From Protea cynaroides (lineage: Eukaryota; Streptophyta; Magnoliopsida; Proteales; Proteaceae): a stretch of DNA of 64,000 nt. Both the position numbers and the translations under genes were made by a program. The notes beneath the pieces are model-generated. The model did no database searches. It was not told the DNA's origin and saw nothing but the letters and a program-made list of their open reading frames with translations. The stretch lies in assembly GCA_028583415.1 (NCBI GenBank), contig CM053272.1:78113479-78177478 (forward strand), read 5' to 3'. Positions 47,451-60,335 of the stretch are shown here, piece after piece; within the stretch, counting starts at the first letter, position 1; every line of letters starts with the position of its first letter.

Positions 47451-50400
47451 TGTAAGGACAATGAGAAATCATGATCCTCCTCGGGATAAATATAAAGTAT
47501 CAATGAAGATCAATGTTCTATTGGAGTCACCACCTAGATTAAGGTCTAGGACCTCTAAAAATGTAGCCTCACCCTAAGGTAAGACTTCTACTGACTCATG
47601 ACCCAATGTATCAGTTCTTTGGTCTGCAAGAGATCGGGTAAGTATTCAAGGTACGATTATGGAAAGGTGTTAGGCACCCAAACTGCCCGATTAATATCGA
47701 CCTCCTAAACTTTCCTTAAACTCTAATTTTGACTGTGCTTGGTCAACTGGATGACTAGGGTTCAATGGGGGATGTCCTAAACCAAATTTCTACGTTATTC
47801 TAACCTAGGGTTCAGCCAATCATGTTTTAAAGCAAATAAACAAGCAATCTAATGTACAGTACTATACAGTGAACCGGACCAAAGATGGTTTGGTCTTAGA
47901 CTGAATATGAGATGTGTAAAACATCTCAAACTGCCTATGTATTCCAATCCTGAAAATCAAGTCTAAAAATGTAGTTCGAAATGGGTTTTGTGATTAAAGA
48001 TTAAGGAAGTGATTTATGCATGTGCTTCAACTAGATTCTTTGTTCAAGTTGAAGTTTATGCTGGATGTATGGTTGATGGGTGGCTTTGTACCATATTTGG
48101 GTTTCCCAAATTGCCTACGTATTCTAGGGTGTGCCTGAGAAATCAGGTACGACATAGTTCGAAATGATTATGAGAGTCAGATTTGGAATGTGTACCAAAT
48201 TCTTACCATTTTTGTCAATAGGATCTAGGGATGAGACCTAAATTCCTATCATTCAGATTTGGGATGTGTACCAAATTCTTTCTATTTTTGTTAATATGAT
48301 CTAGGGATGAGACTTAAATTCCTATTATTTTTATGGTTTCCATTTTTGTCAATAGGATCTAGGGACGAGACCTAAATTCTTACCATTTTTGTTATTTCCA
48401 TTTTTGGGTTTCTAGGGTTTCCTATCCCTTTTCATTGTGATTTTAATTTTTTAGGGTTTCTTACCCTAATTATTCTCATTATTCTAGGGTTTATCTTGCC
48501 ATAATTATTCTTTCCATTTTTAGGGTTTCACTTTCCCTAATTATTGTTTTTTTCTATCTTAGGGTTTCCTACCCTAATTTTTGTGCTTTTTTCTATTTTT
48601 TAGGTTTTTCTACCTTAATTGCTATTTTTTAATTGATCTCTTTCCAAGAAAAATATGGCAAGTGAAAACATTCCAATTATAGCAGTGGTAGCATTCCAAA
48701 TAGCAATGATATCATTCCAAATATGACAGTAAGCATCTAAATATGGCATGTGAGCATTTCGAGTATAGCATGTAAGCAATCCAATAAAGCATTTGAGAGT
48801 CGATATAGCAGGTGACAATGTGTATCCAAATATAGTAATGATCATATGAATAATCCAAATATGGCAAGTGAATGCTCTAAATGTAGTCATTTATCCAAAT
48901 ATGGCAAGTATATAACCAAATATGATAGAATTCACCAAGTAATTAATTGCATGTTACAATAAATGAGACATCAATGAAACATTTTTTTTGAAAAGTGAAA
49001 AATTATCAAAAACTTATGTTCAATGTTCTTTGAAAATATTTTAAATTTTATGAAGACATTTGAAATGATTAATGACTCAAAACTATCAATAATGTGACAC
49101 AAAGTTTCAGATATTGGACAAAACTATGAATTGCTTTCAGATTTTGTTATATTACACAAGAATGACCATAAGTAGGTCTTCTGTGACTCAAATCAAGCGC
49201 TATTTTTTTTCACAGAAAGATGACTCAACATGCTATTTTTCATCTGAAGGAGTTGAATCCCAAAAGAGAGAAAAAATTGGTCAACGAATGCCCCAAGACC
49301 CGATATGTGCACTGGTCAAGTCTGTTCTAGATTTTTGACCATTTGCACCATAAATTCCTTATAAAATACCATACTTAATGAAAACTAAATCTAGACATTT
49401 ATCCATGTAAATAACTGTCTAATCTAAAATTTCATCAAGAAAAACAAGTGAAAACAGAATACTTTCTTTGTGAAAAATGATCCTTTTCAATCATGCAAAT
49501 TAGTACATCCTGACAGATTCAAAATTAGAGCACTATGCACTTAAAAATCAATATCAATTCAATAAAAAATCTAACAAATATAAAACTAGTGCCAGTTTTG
49601 AGAAGACTTTCATATCTAAAAAGTTCATATGAAGTTGATTTCCTGATTATGGCCATAAGACCCTTGTCTAGAGACTTTCTGATAGGGGATTGCATTATAT
49701 CCGAATAAAACAGCAATGTCGTAGACGAAAATCTTGATAAACATTCCCAATTCCAAATGGAACGAAATTTCTAGGGTAGTCTTCTAGCATATCAGAGAGA
49801 CTCCCATAAAATTTGGGCTTCAAAATCTTAAAAACACTACATGTGATGCACGTCCTAAGTTTGGATCCTAAATCTGAAAATTTTAGATTAGAAAACCACT
49901 TTATGAAACTTGTCAAAAACATCAAACATCATCATATAGCAATCAAAGCTTCATCATTGAATAGTTTGGACAAATTATCATTCATAAAAAATTCTAGACA
50001 TAGGAATCCTAACATTAATATGCATGCAATTTAGCATTCCTGATCATGATTTCATGGAAATTAGCCTTTTTCAAGCATAATTGACATTCGAGCATTCTAA
50101 AGTCCTCTAAATTTGTTTAGGGTACTAACCTTGTGCTCAAATGGAGCAAAACCATCAATGTAGGATGATTGGAGGTCATATCAAGATCTTTGAAGGCGAT
50201 CCCTCCTTCTCTTCTCCTCTGCTCCTCTCTCTCTTCTCTTTCTCTCTTTTCTTCTTATTTTTTTTTCTTCTCCTTTCTTTCTTTCTCCCTCTCTCATGTT
50301 TTCTCTCTGCCCACGTTCTCTCTCTCCTTATGGTCTGGAAAAAGAATCCCAATCTCTCTTTCTCTTGGCCTATTTATACTTTTTCTCTTCTCTTCTAGAA

Positions 50401-51159
50401 GATCCTTCTTTCCTTTTCTTCTTTTTCTTCTAGAAAAATCTTTTCTTCCTTATTTCTCTTCCTTCCTTTTTCTCTTCTCCCTCTCTCTTCCCCACGTTTT
50501 CTACACATTTTTTAGAGTAGCAACGTCCTTCCTCTCTCCTCTTCTCTCTTCCTTTTTTTTTCTTTTTCTTCTAGAAAATTGGTTCTTTCCATTTTTTTCT
50601 TTCCTTTCTTCTCTTTCTTCTCCATGTTTTTTCTCCTTCCTTTCTTTCCTTTTTCTCTTTCTTCTTCTAGAAAATCCCTTCTCTCTTTCCTTTCTCTCTT
50701 TCCTTCTTCTAGAATATCCCATCTCTCTTTCCTTTCTTTCTTCATTCCTTTTCTTCTTCCTTCCTTTTTTTTTTTCTTTCTTCTTCTCTCTCTTTTTACG
50801 TTTTCTTTCTAGAAAACACATTTTTTTTCTTCTTTCCTTTTTTTTCTTTATTTTCTTCTTGTTTCCTTTTTTTTTTCTTTCTTCTTCTCTCTCTTTTCAC
50901 GTTTTCTTTTTAGAAAATATTTTTTTCTTTTTTTTTTCTTGTTTTCCTCTTTCTACGTTTTTTTCTTTTTCTTTTCCTTTTTTTTATTTCTCTCTCTTTC
51001 CTTTTTCCTTCTCCCTCTCTCTTTCCCACGACCTCTCTCTTTCCAACGGCCTCTCTTTCCTAATCTCCCTTCACGGCCTCTCTTTCCTATAATATATATG
51101 TATATATATAAATATATTAATATATATATAAATATATTAATATATATAATATACCTATA

Positions 51160-51230
<71 letters not shown>

Positions 51231-52230
51231 AATATATTATACATTATACACATATAAAAGAAATGCATGCATATGGGCTGACGTGACTTGGTCTGGATTG
51301 GTCTGAGCTGGGCTAGGCAAAGTTAGACTAAGCTAGATTGAGCTGGTTTGGACCAAAGTTGATTTTTCCTATTATTTCATAGTCTATTTCTACCACCATT
51401 CCACATGGAATTTTCCTATCGCCTCTATTCCAAATTTTCTAGTTCACTTTGTAGAACACTTAAAATGAGGAATGTTGGAACATGAATCACCTCATTTGGA
51501 GATACAATGGCCAACTTATGAATTTCTGAAGTTTAAGTAGGCCAATTATCGTTAATTTGGCTAACCATTCTGCATGGGATCCTTCGAAGACTTCTACCGG
51601 AAATCCTTTACATCCACTTTGTAGAGTACTAAAAATGGAACATAATGAAACTGAAATCACTTTATTTAGATATGGGGTGAACAAAATTTGAATTTTCAAA
51701 GATTAAATGATCATTTTCATATGTAATTTTGTATGGGACCCTTCGGAGACTTTTACCCAAGATTTTTCACGTCCATTTGTAGAACATAAAAAATGAAGAA
51801 TAATGGCCTTGGAATCATCTGAATCCGACGTAGAGCGGCAAAGATATGACGCTTTGAAGTTCTAACGATAATTTTGCATGAAAGCTTGCATGGGGCCCAC
51901 CGGTGACCTTTGCCCGAGATTTTTCACGTCCACTTTAAAGAGGACTGAAAATAAAGAATATTGGCTTTTGAATCATCCGATTCCGATATCATATGACCAA
52001 GATATGATGACATGAAGTTTAAATGATAATGCATGCATCATATGATAATTAGTAAATGCCCTTGAACTTTCAAACTGTGATATCTTCCTTGTTTGACGTC
52101 AGAATTTGATGATTTTGGTTTCATTTCGAAGATAATTTCACGACCTGTACATCCAAGTAGGTAATAGGCCATGATCCTACTGTGGGGTTCATTAGAGAAT
52201 CACAAACCCTTGGGTTAAAAGGCATAAACC
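47451..52230 (-). repeat. 5' LTR of element G, last ~50 bases missing
   Basis: Starts TGTAAGGACAATGAG and follows the left LTR to GGGTTAAAAGGCATAAACC. There the final ~50 bases up to CTTACA are lost and an LTR of family 1 begins. Confidence 0.8.
50200..51065. repeat. Polypyrimidine tract (right LTR of G)
   Basis: Counterpart of 28590-29420, almost entirely C and T on the plus strand, followed by a (TA)n run at about 51090-51230 that is much longer than in the left LTR. The 307-residue frame through it is a composition artefact. Confidence 0.85.
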
Positions 52231-53182
52231 GTCTGAATGGTCCTATGGTCTCATACTATGTCGACCTCACTGCCTACGGTCGATACCATATGGTCGCATA
52301 TGGTGCGACCATAGCTGCGACCATATGATTCCTGAATCTTCCCTAATGCCTATGGTCGATTCTCTAATCAGGCTAGTCATGCTATGGTCTACTATAGCTG
52401 CAAGCATGTGATTTCTGGTCATAGACTACATGTAATTCGAGTTCTTCCTAGGTCAAATTCTCTGCTCTTTAATTGGGTTTATCCTAAGGTCATCCTATGG
52501 CCATCATTAGTTTTTTTTTTATCAATCCTAATCATCAAACTCATCCCTCATGGTTATCCTTGGGATTTTCTCAAGGAATCACATAAATCATAATAGGCTG
52601 ATATCTTCTATCATCCATAGAAGTCTTATTCCATAGAGTTTATATCTCTAGAGATTCGGTTCATACCTTTGCCTGTGATAAAGAGCCAATCTCTTCTTAG
52701 CGAATTCCTCTCCTTAGCCTTTTCTTCTTCTCCTTCTCTTCCTTCTCTTCCCTTCTCTCTCTCTAGGGTTTACTAATGTTCTAAAAGAGTAAAAAGGACT
52801 GAGGGACGTCCTTTATATAGAGGAAAACTCTCCATATAGAGTCGTCTTTCAATTAGGAAAGAAATACCTTAATTTAGGAATGTTTTCAAAACTCGGAGTT
52901 CGATCTAGGGTCTCACAGTCGATGGTTACAGTCGCAGAACCCATCAACCTTGGGGTCAAAATTATCGACCGTAGGGTCCTAGATCCGAGATCTTCATTCT
53001 TACCATATGGTCGACCAAACCTATCCAGGTATCCGACCATATGCATACAGTTTTGGGTGTTAAGTCGATTTTTATACTTGGTTTGTGATTCATCTTCACA
53101 CGTTCGGTCTACTTGGTCCAGGATTGATGGGAAAACCTAGCACGACACAGTTAAACCGGGTTAATGGAGTGCGCGTCTTACA
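52231..53182 (-). repeat. Remaining part of the 3' LTR of element F
   Basis: 952 bases ending CTTACA at the polypurine tract. The motif word here is CCATATGGTCG/CGACCATAT instead of GGGTCGA, at 52243-52350 and 52905-53045, on both sides of TATATAAA (52812-52819, minus). Around 1.1 kb of the LTR is missing at the junction with G. Confidence 0.75.
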
Positions 53183-56100
53183 ACTCCCTCCCTCTTATAT
53201 AAATTTCATCCTCAAAATTTGCACTTACCTTTTGAGTCGAGTAGGTGAGGATCCGCATAGCATTATCTTCTTCCCAAGTGATTTCTTCAACATCTTGGCT
53301 TCTCCAAGTAACCTTCACTTAGTAGATGTTGTGGTTGGGTAGACATTGCACCTTCCGGCTAGTAATTTCAAAAGGTACCACTTCAAACGTCAAATCTTCA
53401 GTCAAATCCAGTGGATCCTCTGTTAACATGTATGTTGGATCTCTGACGTACTTCTTCAAGACATGGAATACATTATGTACACTAGACATTGATGATGGTA
53501 GTGCTAACTGATATGCTACCTTCTACACCTTGCCAGAATCTCATAAGGTCCAATATATCTGGGATACAATTTTCCTTTCTGTCCAAACCATTTTAAACCA
53601 CGCATAAGAGATATTTTCAGAAATACGTTATCACCAATGGTGAATTCGAGATCTCTGCGTTGATTGTCCGCATATTGCTTCTGACGGTTCTGAGCTGTTT
53701 GGACCCTTTCCTTGATAATGTCGACCACTCGACAAGTCTCCTCAACAAACTCTAGTCCAACAATACTCCGTTCTCCAACTTCATTCCAAAATAAAGGAGT
53801 TCGACACTTCCTACCATACAGTGCTTTATAGGGTGACATCTGTATAGTTGCTTGATAGTGTTATTATAAGCAAACTTAATCAATGGTAATTTCTCATCCC
53901 ATGATCCTTTGAAATCAATTACGCAAGCTCGGAGCATATCTTCTAAAATCTAAATGGTACGTTCTGACTGTCCATCGGTCTGAGGATGGAATGCAGTACT
54001 AAACTTCAACGTTGTACCCATAGCCTTCTGTAATCCTTTCCAAAACTTTGAAGTAAAGCGTGGGTCTCTGTCGGACATGATGCTTTTAGGTACACCATGC
54101 AATCTGACAATATTATCCACATACAGCTTAGCTAACCTCTCTAGGGTATACTGAGGTTGTATAGCTATGAATGAGCTGTCTTAGTCAAATGATCTACAAT
54201 TACCCAGACCGCGTCAACTACTCAGGGAGTCAATGGTAATCCGGTGATGAAGTCCATAGTGATGCAGTTCCATTTCCATGCCTGTTCTGGCAGTGGCTAC
54301 AACAATCCTGTAGATCTTTGGCTTTCAGCCTTTACCTGCTGACAATTCAAGCATTGAGACACATATTTAGCTACATCTACTTTCATTCCTCTCCACTAGT
54401 ATAGTTTCTTCAGATCATGATACATCTTTGTAATTCCAGGATGTACCGAATAAGTGTTGGTGTGGGCTTCCTTCATTAGTCTGTGTATAATATCCAAGTC
54501 TTCATTTTCAGGAACACATACTCTCCCTTTGTATCTTATTACATTCTCAGAATCCAAAGTAAAGTCAGGGTTAGTCCTAACTTTTTCAAGGTCTTCTTGC
54601 ACCGTTCTCAGATATGGGTTTGATTTAATAGCTGTCTTCACCTCATCTATCAGATCAGGTACAATCTTCAATGTAGCGAACATGTTTGAGAATAGATGAA
54701 TAAACCCTTGGTCAGTTGATTCATTCAGAAGATCAATCACAAACTGTTCGTTATCGTAATTAAATACTCTTCCTATGACACACACTATAACAATTGTACT
54801 AGCTTATTCTTGGGATTTTGTCATAGCTTTCCTGCTTAGTGCGTCAACAACTACATTAGCCTTTCTTGGATGATACTGGATATCACAATCATAATCCTTT
54901 AGTAATTCCAGCCATCTTCTCTATCTCATGTTCAACTCCTTCTGATTAAAATGGTGTGTGAGACTCTTATGATCCGATTTTTTCTGAAATTTCTCTCTAT
55001 ATAAATAATGTCTCCATATCTTGAAAACATCTACTACCACTGCTAACTCCAAGTCATGAGTGGATAGTTCTTTTCATGTGTCTTCAGTTGTCTTGAGGCA
55101 TACGTAATTACTTGTTTTCCTTGCATAAGCACACATCCCAAACCTAATCTAGACGCATTGGTGTACAAAGTAAATGGTTGTCCTAGAATCAGAATGGTCA
55201 AGATGGGAGCTGATATAAATCTAACCTTCAATGTTTGGAAACACTCTTCACATTTGTTTGTCCAAACAAACTTTTCTCCTTTCTTTGTCAGGTTGGTGAG
55301 AGGTACGGCGATTCTAGAGTAATCTTCCATGAATCATCGATAATAACCAGCTAAACCTAAGAAACTTTTAATTTCTACCACATTGTTAGGTGCTTCCCAT
55401 TTCACAATGGCTTCAATCTTGCTAGGATCCGCTTTAATTCCTTCAGCGGATACTACGTGACCTAAGAAAACGACTTCATTCAGCTAGAACTCACACTTTG
55501 TAAATTTTGGGTAAAGCTTTTCTTTTCTTAGTCACTACAAAGCGGCTCTTAGATTTGTGACATGAGTTTCTTTGTCATGGGCATATACTAGTATGTCGTT
55601 AATGAATACGATGACAGAAGTATCCAACATATCATGGAATACCCGATTCATGAGTTCCATAAAAGTTGCGGGAGCGTTAGTTAATCTAAAAGACATGACA
55701 AATAATTCATAATGTCCATTTCTGGTTCTGAATGCTATCTTCGGAATATCACCTTCTTTAATCTTCAACTGATGGTATCTTGACCGAAGATCAATTTTAG
55801 AGAACACTTTGGCACCTTGCAACTGATCGAACAAGTCATCGATCTAAGGCAACGGGTATCGATTCTTGATTATAAGCTTATTCAATTCTCAAAAATATAT
55901 ACACAGTCAAACGCTACTGTCCTTCTTTTTCATGAACAATACTGGCGCTCCCCATGGTGATATACTGGGTCTAATATAACCTTTGTCTTGTAATTTCTGT
56001 AATTGTACCTTCAGTTCCTTTAGTTCAGTAGGAGCCATTCGATAGGGTGCTTTAGATACTGGTACGGCTCCATGTATAAGATCTATAATGAACTCTGTCA

Positions 56101-56690
56101 CTCAGTTAGGTGGTAGTCCTGGTAATTCCTTAGGAAATACATCCAGAAATTTATGCACAACTTCAATATCTTCCATTCGTGGTGCTTGGTGAGGTCGACC
56201 ACGGATACTAAGTACCCAATTCCTCCTTTATCGAGGTATTTTCTAGCCTTCAATGAAGAGATAATGAGCTTTCGTTTACAGGAAAGTTTGGTTTTCGCAA
56301 AATTAAACTCTACTCCTTCCTTATCTTTAAATGTCAGTTTCTTTTGCTTACATAATAGGTTTGCGGAGTGCTGAGTTAACCAATCCATTCCCAAGATAAC
56401 ATCAAAGTTTTCCATCAAGAGTTGAATTAAGGTTGCATCCAAAATCTTCTCGTCGATAAGAACTGGACATGGTCCATAACCTTTGTCTATTTCCACGTCT
56501 AATTCCATAGGTGATCGTACAAGCAGGTTGTAGGCTAAAGGTCTGAGGGGTAGATTTAACTTCTTTCCAAATGACATAGATATAAAAAAATGAGTAGCCC
56601 CAGAGTCAAAGAGTACTCTGGTGGGTATGCCATTAATAGGTACGATACCTGTGACCACATCAGGCAATGTGACAGCATTCACAGAAGTAA
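53183..56690 (-). pseudogene. pol of element F, heavily mutated
   Basis: Protease LFDSGATHFF lies near 56600, with PR/linker open at 56098-56682. RT lies in pieces at 55907-56101 and 55535-55834; its catalytic motif reads VFINDILVYA, with Asp to Asn in the first residue of the DD pair. RNase H is at 55043-55330, the integrase zinc region at 54396-54785, the C-terminal integrase part with GPYEIL at 53516-53839, and the chromodomain is only traces (53200-53350). Frameshifts and stops separate these pieces. The active-site change alone would abolish RT activity. Confidence 0.88.
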
Positions 56691-57778
56691 CTACATAAAC
56701 TTTCCCTTGCTGTAGATGCTTCCTTGGCTTAGGACATTCTCTTAAATAATTTGATCATAATTGAAGCATTTGACTTCAGCATTACTTTGCTTTCGTTGAG
56801 GTTGGGCTATCGGAGTAGTCTTGGCTGCAGCATTGAAGCCTTGAGTACGGAAGGGTTTAAATGTCATTGAGTTCCCTTCATTGTATAAGTTTCCATTGGG
56901 CCTCTTTATACCTCTATTCTGAGCAAAATAACTTTCCCTCTGGCTCAATTCCAGTACTCGAGCAATCTGTATGGCTTTATTATAAATTTTCTTTTCCAGT
57001 GCCAATACATGCTCACAGATACTTCCCCTAAGTCCCATGATGAACCTTCTGGTTTTGGTATTTTCCTCCTGCATGCCAGAGGGAGCAAAGAAGAATAGTT
57101 CTTCATAACACTATTGATATGCGTCTACAGTCATCTGTCCTTGGTATAAACTCAAGAACTCATTTTCCTTTTGATCTCTGAAACTCTTGGAAAAATAATT
57201 TTCGAAGAAAGCTTCTTTATAAATAACCCATGTCAGTTGAGCGTGCTTTGCTAACAAATAACTTCTAGTTGATTTCCACCAGTGGTGTGCGTCACCCTTC
57301 AACATAAATGTGACATATAATACCTTCTCTTCTTCATTTATAGTCATCATCATAAATTTTCTTTCCATCTCATCGATCCAGTGAGTTGGCCACAATGGAT
57401 CTGATGGCTTACCTGTGAATTCCTTCGGGTTCAACTTTTGGAAACGCTTGATCAATCGAGAGTGATCAAGCTGATACTGTGCATATGCCCCATACATAGG
57501 CGGTTGGTACTGATAATTACCTTGGTTATACCCACCTTGCGGTGCTTCATGGTTTTGCACTTGGCATTGTACTGCTGGTGTTTGCGGTGCTTGGGGTACA
57601 GTGATGCTACCACTAGGTGTCATATTAGCTTGTCCTGTAGGTAGAGATGTTGTGTTTGCAATTGGGAAAGAAATTCCCATAGCAGCTTGCATGTTGGCTT
57701 ACATTTGCTGTATATGCTGCATTTGTTGTGCCAAATTCATCACCACAGTAGCCAAATCCGTAGGTGGTGCAGGTAAGT
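56691..57778 (-). pseudogene. gag of element F, N-terminus cut by K
   Basis: The Gag core at 57111-57692 (NPLWPTHWIDEME, DAHHWWKSTRSYL, WVIYKEAFFENYF) is followed after one stop by 56742-57074, with MGLRGSI and the KIYNKAIQIARV block. The zinc knuckle is destroyed: CFN-Y replaces CFNC and the following residues are lost. Upstream, the MNLAQQMQ-like region reaches 57778, where the LTR of K begins. Confidence 0.85.
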
Positions 57779-58141
57779 TGTAAGACCCTTATCGAACTAA
57801 CCTAGTCTTACCACCTTAAACCTGGTCTACCCATCATGGTCGAGCCGAATGGATCAAGTGCATGAAGGAGATCACGATCCCAGGTATTAAACTGACCCAA
57901 AAGCACTAAAATAAGGGGGAGGGTCGCACACCCAGCTAGGTAGGGTCGGACCCCCCAGTATAAAAGTCAGACCCTGAGTTTTTAACCGGGGGTCGGACAT
58001 TTTAGAACCAAGGGTCGACGGGATCTCCGACCCCCTCATCGACCCCCAGTCTACCGATAGAAACCGTGAATTAGGAACTTTCCAAATTTCAATGGGATTA
58101 TTTTCTAATCTCAATGGGACTTATTTTGGGAGTTTCTACTC

Positions 58142-58149
58142 TATAAATA
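58142..58149 (+). promoter_or_regulatory. Probable LTR TATA box (element K)
   Basis: TATAAATA about 363 bases into the LTR, in the conserved context CTCTATAAATAGGACGTCCC. Confidence 0.7.
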
Positions 58150-59457
58150 GGACGTCCCTAAACCTCTTTCACTCCTCTTTGAACCCTAATTGGATTGAGA
58201 GAAAGAGAAGATAAGGAGAAGAGAAAGAGAAAAGAAGGAAAGTGAAGAAGAAGATCAAAGAGAAGGCTTCAGAGAAACAAACCTAATTCTCAGGTTTGGA
58301 TACTATCTCCATGTAGTTCTAAAGACCTTAGAGTAGATAGTGAAGAGGGAATGATCAAGGAGGAACCCAAATCATTCATCCATGGTTAGGTTTTCATGAA
58401 AAACCATGGGGGAGATCATGAAAACCATGTAGGTGAATAAACTATGGTTCTAAGCCATTGAACATGTATGTAATGGATTGTAGAAGCAAGCCAAAGGACC
58501 CAAATACGAAGGAATGGACTGGAGGATGAAAATTTGACTAAACCCACGGGGGGTCGCACGGGGGTCGATGGCCAATCGACCCTACCAGACCCTAACAATC
58601 GACCCCCAGCGTTCGAGAAGTCCAGAATCTGGGTGGTAGCACCCAGGGTCAATGGAACCTCCGACCCTGGCATCGACCCCCAGTTAACAGCATGCTTTTT
58701 AAAATCAGAATTAATTCTAATTAAATTCTATCGACTTGATTAGGTCTTCTAGTGATATAATATTGATATTTAGTTGATTCTTAAAGCTTAAAAGAGGATC
58801 TACGATCAAGCAAAGGTGAGGGAACAAGACCTAAACTAATTGATTAATAATAAACTATTTTATTCTTGAGTCCAATGCCATGATTGATTCTATGCGTGTA
58901 TGCTTGTTATGTGCATTCAACATGTCATCCAATATTTCTATTATTACTGTTCATGCATATTTAAATTATTGTTTATAACATGATGATGATGATGATGATG
59001 ATGATAGGAATAGGCATGTGAATGTATGTATGCGGTTGGTGTGCTCGATGAGAGCGAGTATCAGAGGGGGTGTCATAGGCCAGGCCTTAGCACTCTAGCT
59101 CTATCTCTAGCTCTAGTCTTGTCCACTGACATCGTCGTATCGCCATCACCTTAGCAGAACTATTACGTCGTAGGGTATGAGGGGAGGTGGTCTCGGACCG
59201 TGTAGTCTCTGAGTCTGCCGGGGGGCCTTAGCCCTATCTCTATGGACGTATTGAGGGATGCTAGGGTGAGGCCTTGGATACACTATTTGGCATTAGGATT
59301 GGTTAGTTGCGAGTCCAGTTTGTGAGCCCTCGCCAGCAGGGGCTTACGTGTTGCTATGGGTAGAGTATCAGGGGAAGTGTCATAGGCCAGGCCTCAACAC
59401 TTTAGCTCTATCTCTATTCCATGGTAGGGTGGATGGGGATGACAATAAACGTTTCCT

Positions 59458-59775
59458 TTGGGCAGGCTTCCACACCCTGTGCATAGAGGCGAGGCAGACA
59501 CCGAACATTTCAATAGCGCATTGCAAACTTATTTACCAGACCAAAGATATGAATTGAATGCATGCATATATTTATTGCATTGTTTTGTTTGCTCACTGAG
59601 CCATGATATGTGCTCACCCTCTCGACGTCGAATATTTTTAGTTGATGATGCAGGTACTACAGTCGAAGATTATATGAGTGCTCCGGTGTACGCACGTATT
59701 GCTGCAATGGAAGCCGAAGACTTAGTGGATATGCATGATCCCTCATGCGAGTGCAACTCATGCGTATTCGATTAG
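59458..59775 (+). other. Conserved small reading frame in the LTR (best copy)
   Basis: 105 codons, MGRLPHPVHRGE...CVFD, in the same strand as gag-pol and ~1.3 kb after the TATA box. Copies without stops in the main block exist in A, both B LTRs and both D LTRs; both C copies are shifted or stopped near the end. Repeated blocks are ILQTY.DQRYELNACI-like, FLVDDAGTTVEDYM and AMEAEDLVD.HDPSCECNS. It could be a translated leader ORF, or the segment could be conserved for RNA reasons. No family is recognised. Confidence 0.4.
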
Positions 59776-60048
59776 ATTTTATTTGAATTTATAAAGGGAT
59801 GTAATTGATATTCTATTTATTTATGTCTTAGTTGATACAATAATAATTTGATATTTTAGATTACCACAGTTAGATCTCTCAGTTCATTTATTATTAAGAC
59901 TTACGCTATTGTGTATTTACTCTGATTATGGTTGTGGATGTGTCTGGTTTTATTTTTAATGGACACAGCCTATTTCCTGGTTGAACCATTGGTTTATTAG
60001 CGGTCCATCACACCGTTCTGAATGGTGCAGAATTGGGGTGTGACAACT

Positions 60049-60060
60049 TGGTATCAGAGC
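60049..60060 (+). promoter_or_regulatory. Primer binding site, tRNA-iMet (element K)
   Basis: TGGTATCAGAGC, three bases after the LTR end. Confidence 0.92.
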
Positions 60061-60335
60061 ATCTCAGGCCCTGTCCGTGAAACCCGTATACTTCCACAAA
60101 AGGTCGTGAACTGAGATAGGATAAAAATTTAAAAGATGTAATAATAACACCCCATAAGCATCTGTATTGTTTGAGACAAAACTGAAAGAGAATAATGCAT
60201 CTATTAAATGACAAATAAATTTTTATATACAACCAAAGGAAGAACAAACATTTATATATATATGATTAAAGCAGAGTACAGTCCACAGTCCAGACAGTTA
60301 CTCTGAAGTACAAAAAGAAAGATAAAATAAATACA
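60061..60335. other. Spacer between primer site and antisense gene (element K leader)
   Basis: Noncoding; homologous to the spacers of A, B and C. It includes a short TATATATATATG run near 60254 at the place of the longer AT run in A. Confidence 0.6.

Larger units (their letters stand above)
25793..52230 (-). mobile_element. Element G: LARD-like LTR element, with element C nested inside
   Basis: Its own sequence is 25793-35154 and 47166-52230. The left LTR is 25793-30564 and the right LTR 47451-52230; they are alike in sequence, order of tracts and length. On the minus strand a PPT (30565-30577) adjoins the 3' LTR and a PBS-like site (47431-47449) adjoins the 5' LTR, so both ends fit one element. 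The internal ~4.9 kb has no Gag, protease, RT or integrase block that I can find. A non-autonomous large retrotransposon derivative is the best fit; a decayed Tat/Ogre-type element is the alternative. Confidence 0.75.
52231..57778 (-). mobile_element. Element F: chromovirus, main part (gag cut by K)
   Basis: Minus-strand element with an LTR end, PPT, pol and most of gag. It is interrupted at 57778, near the start of gag, by K. Its leader, antisense gene and 5' LTR should lie beyond K, outside the window. Its 3' LTR probably begins at 25615. Confidence 0.8.
57779..60045 (+). repeat. 5' LTR of element K (2267 bp)
   Basis: TGTAAGACCCTT to GGGGTGTGACA. GTCGA-type clusters lie at 57915-58062 (before the TATA box) and 58550-58690 (after it). 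An ATG-type trinucleotide run (GATGAT) lies near 58980-59006. Confidence 0.92.

Noticed and set aside
50169..51092. 307-residue open frame in the pyrimidine tract, and its counterparts at 28552-28920 and 28539-28913
   Set aside because: Open only because C/T-rich DNA has few stops on either strand; Ser/Phe/Leu or Lys/Glu/Arg runs with no domain, and poorly conserved between the two LTRs.
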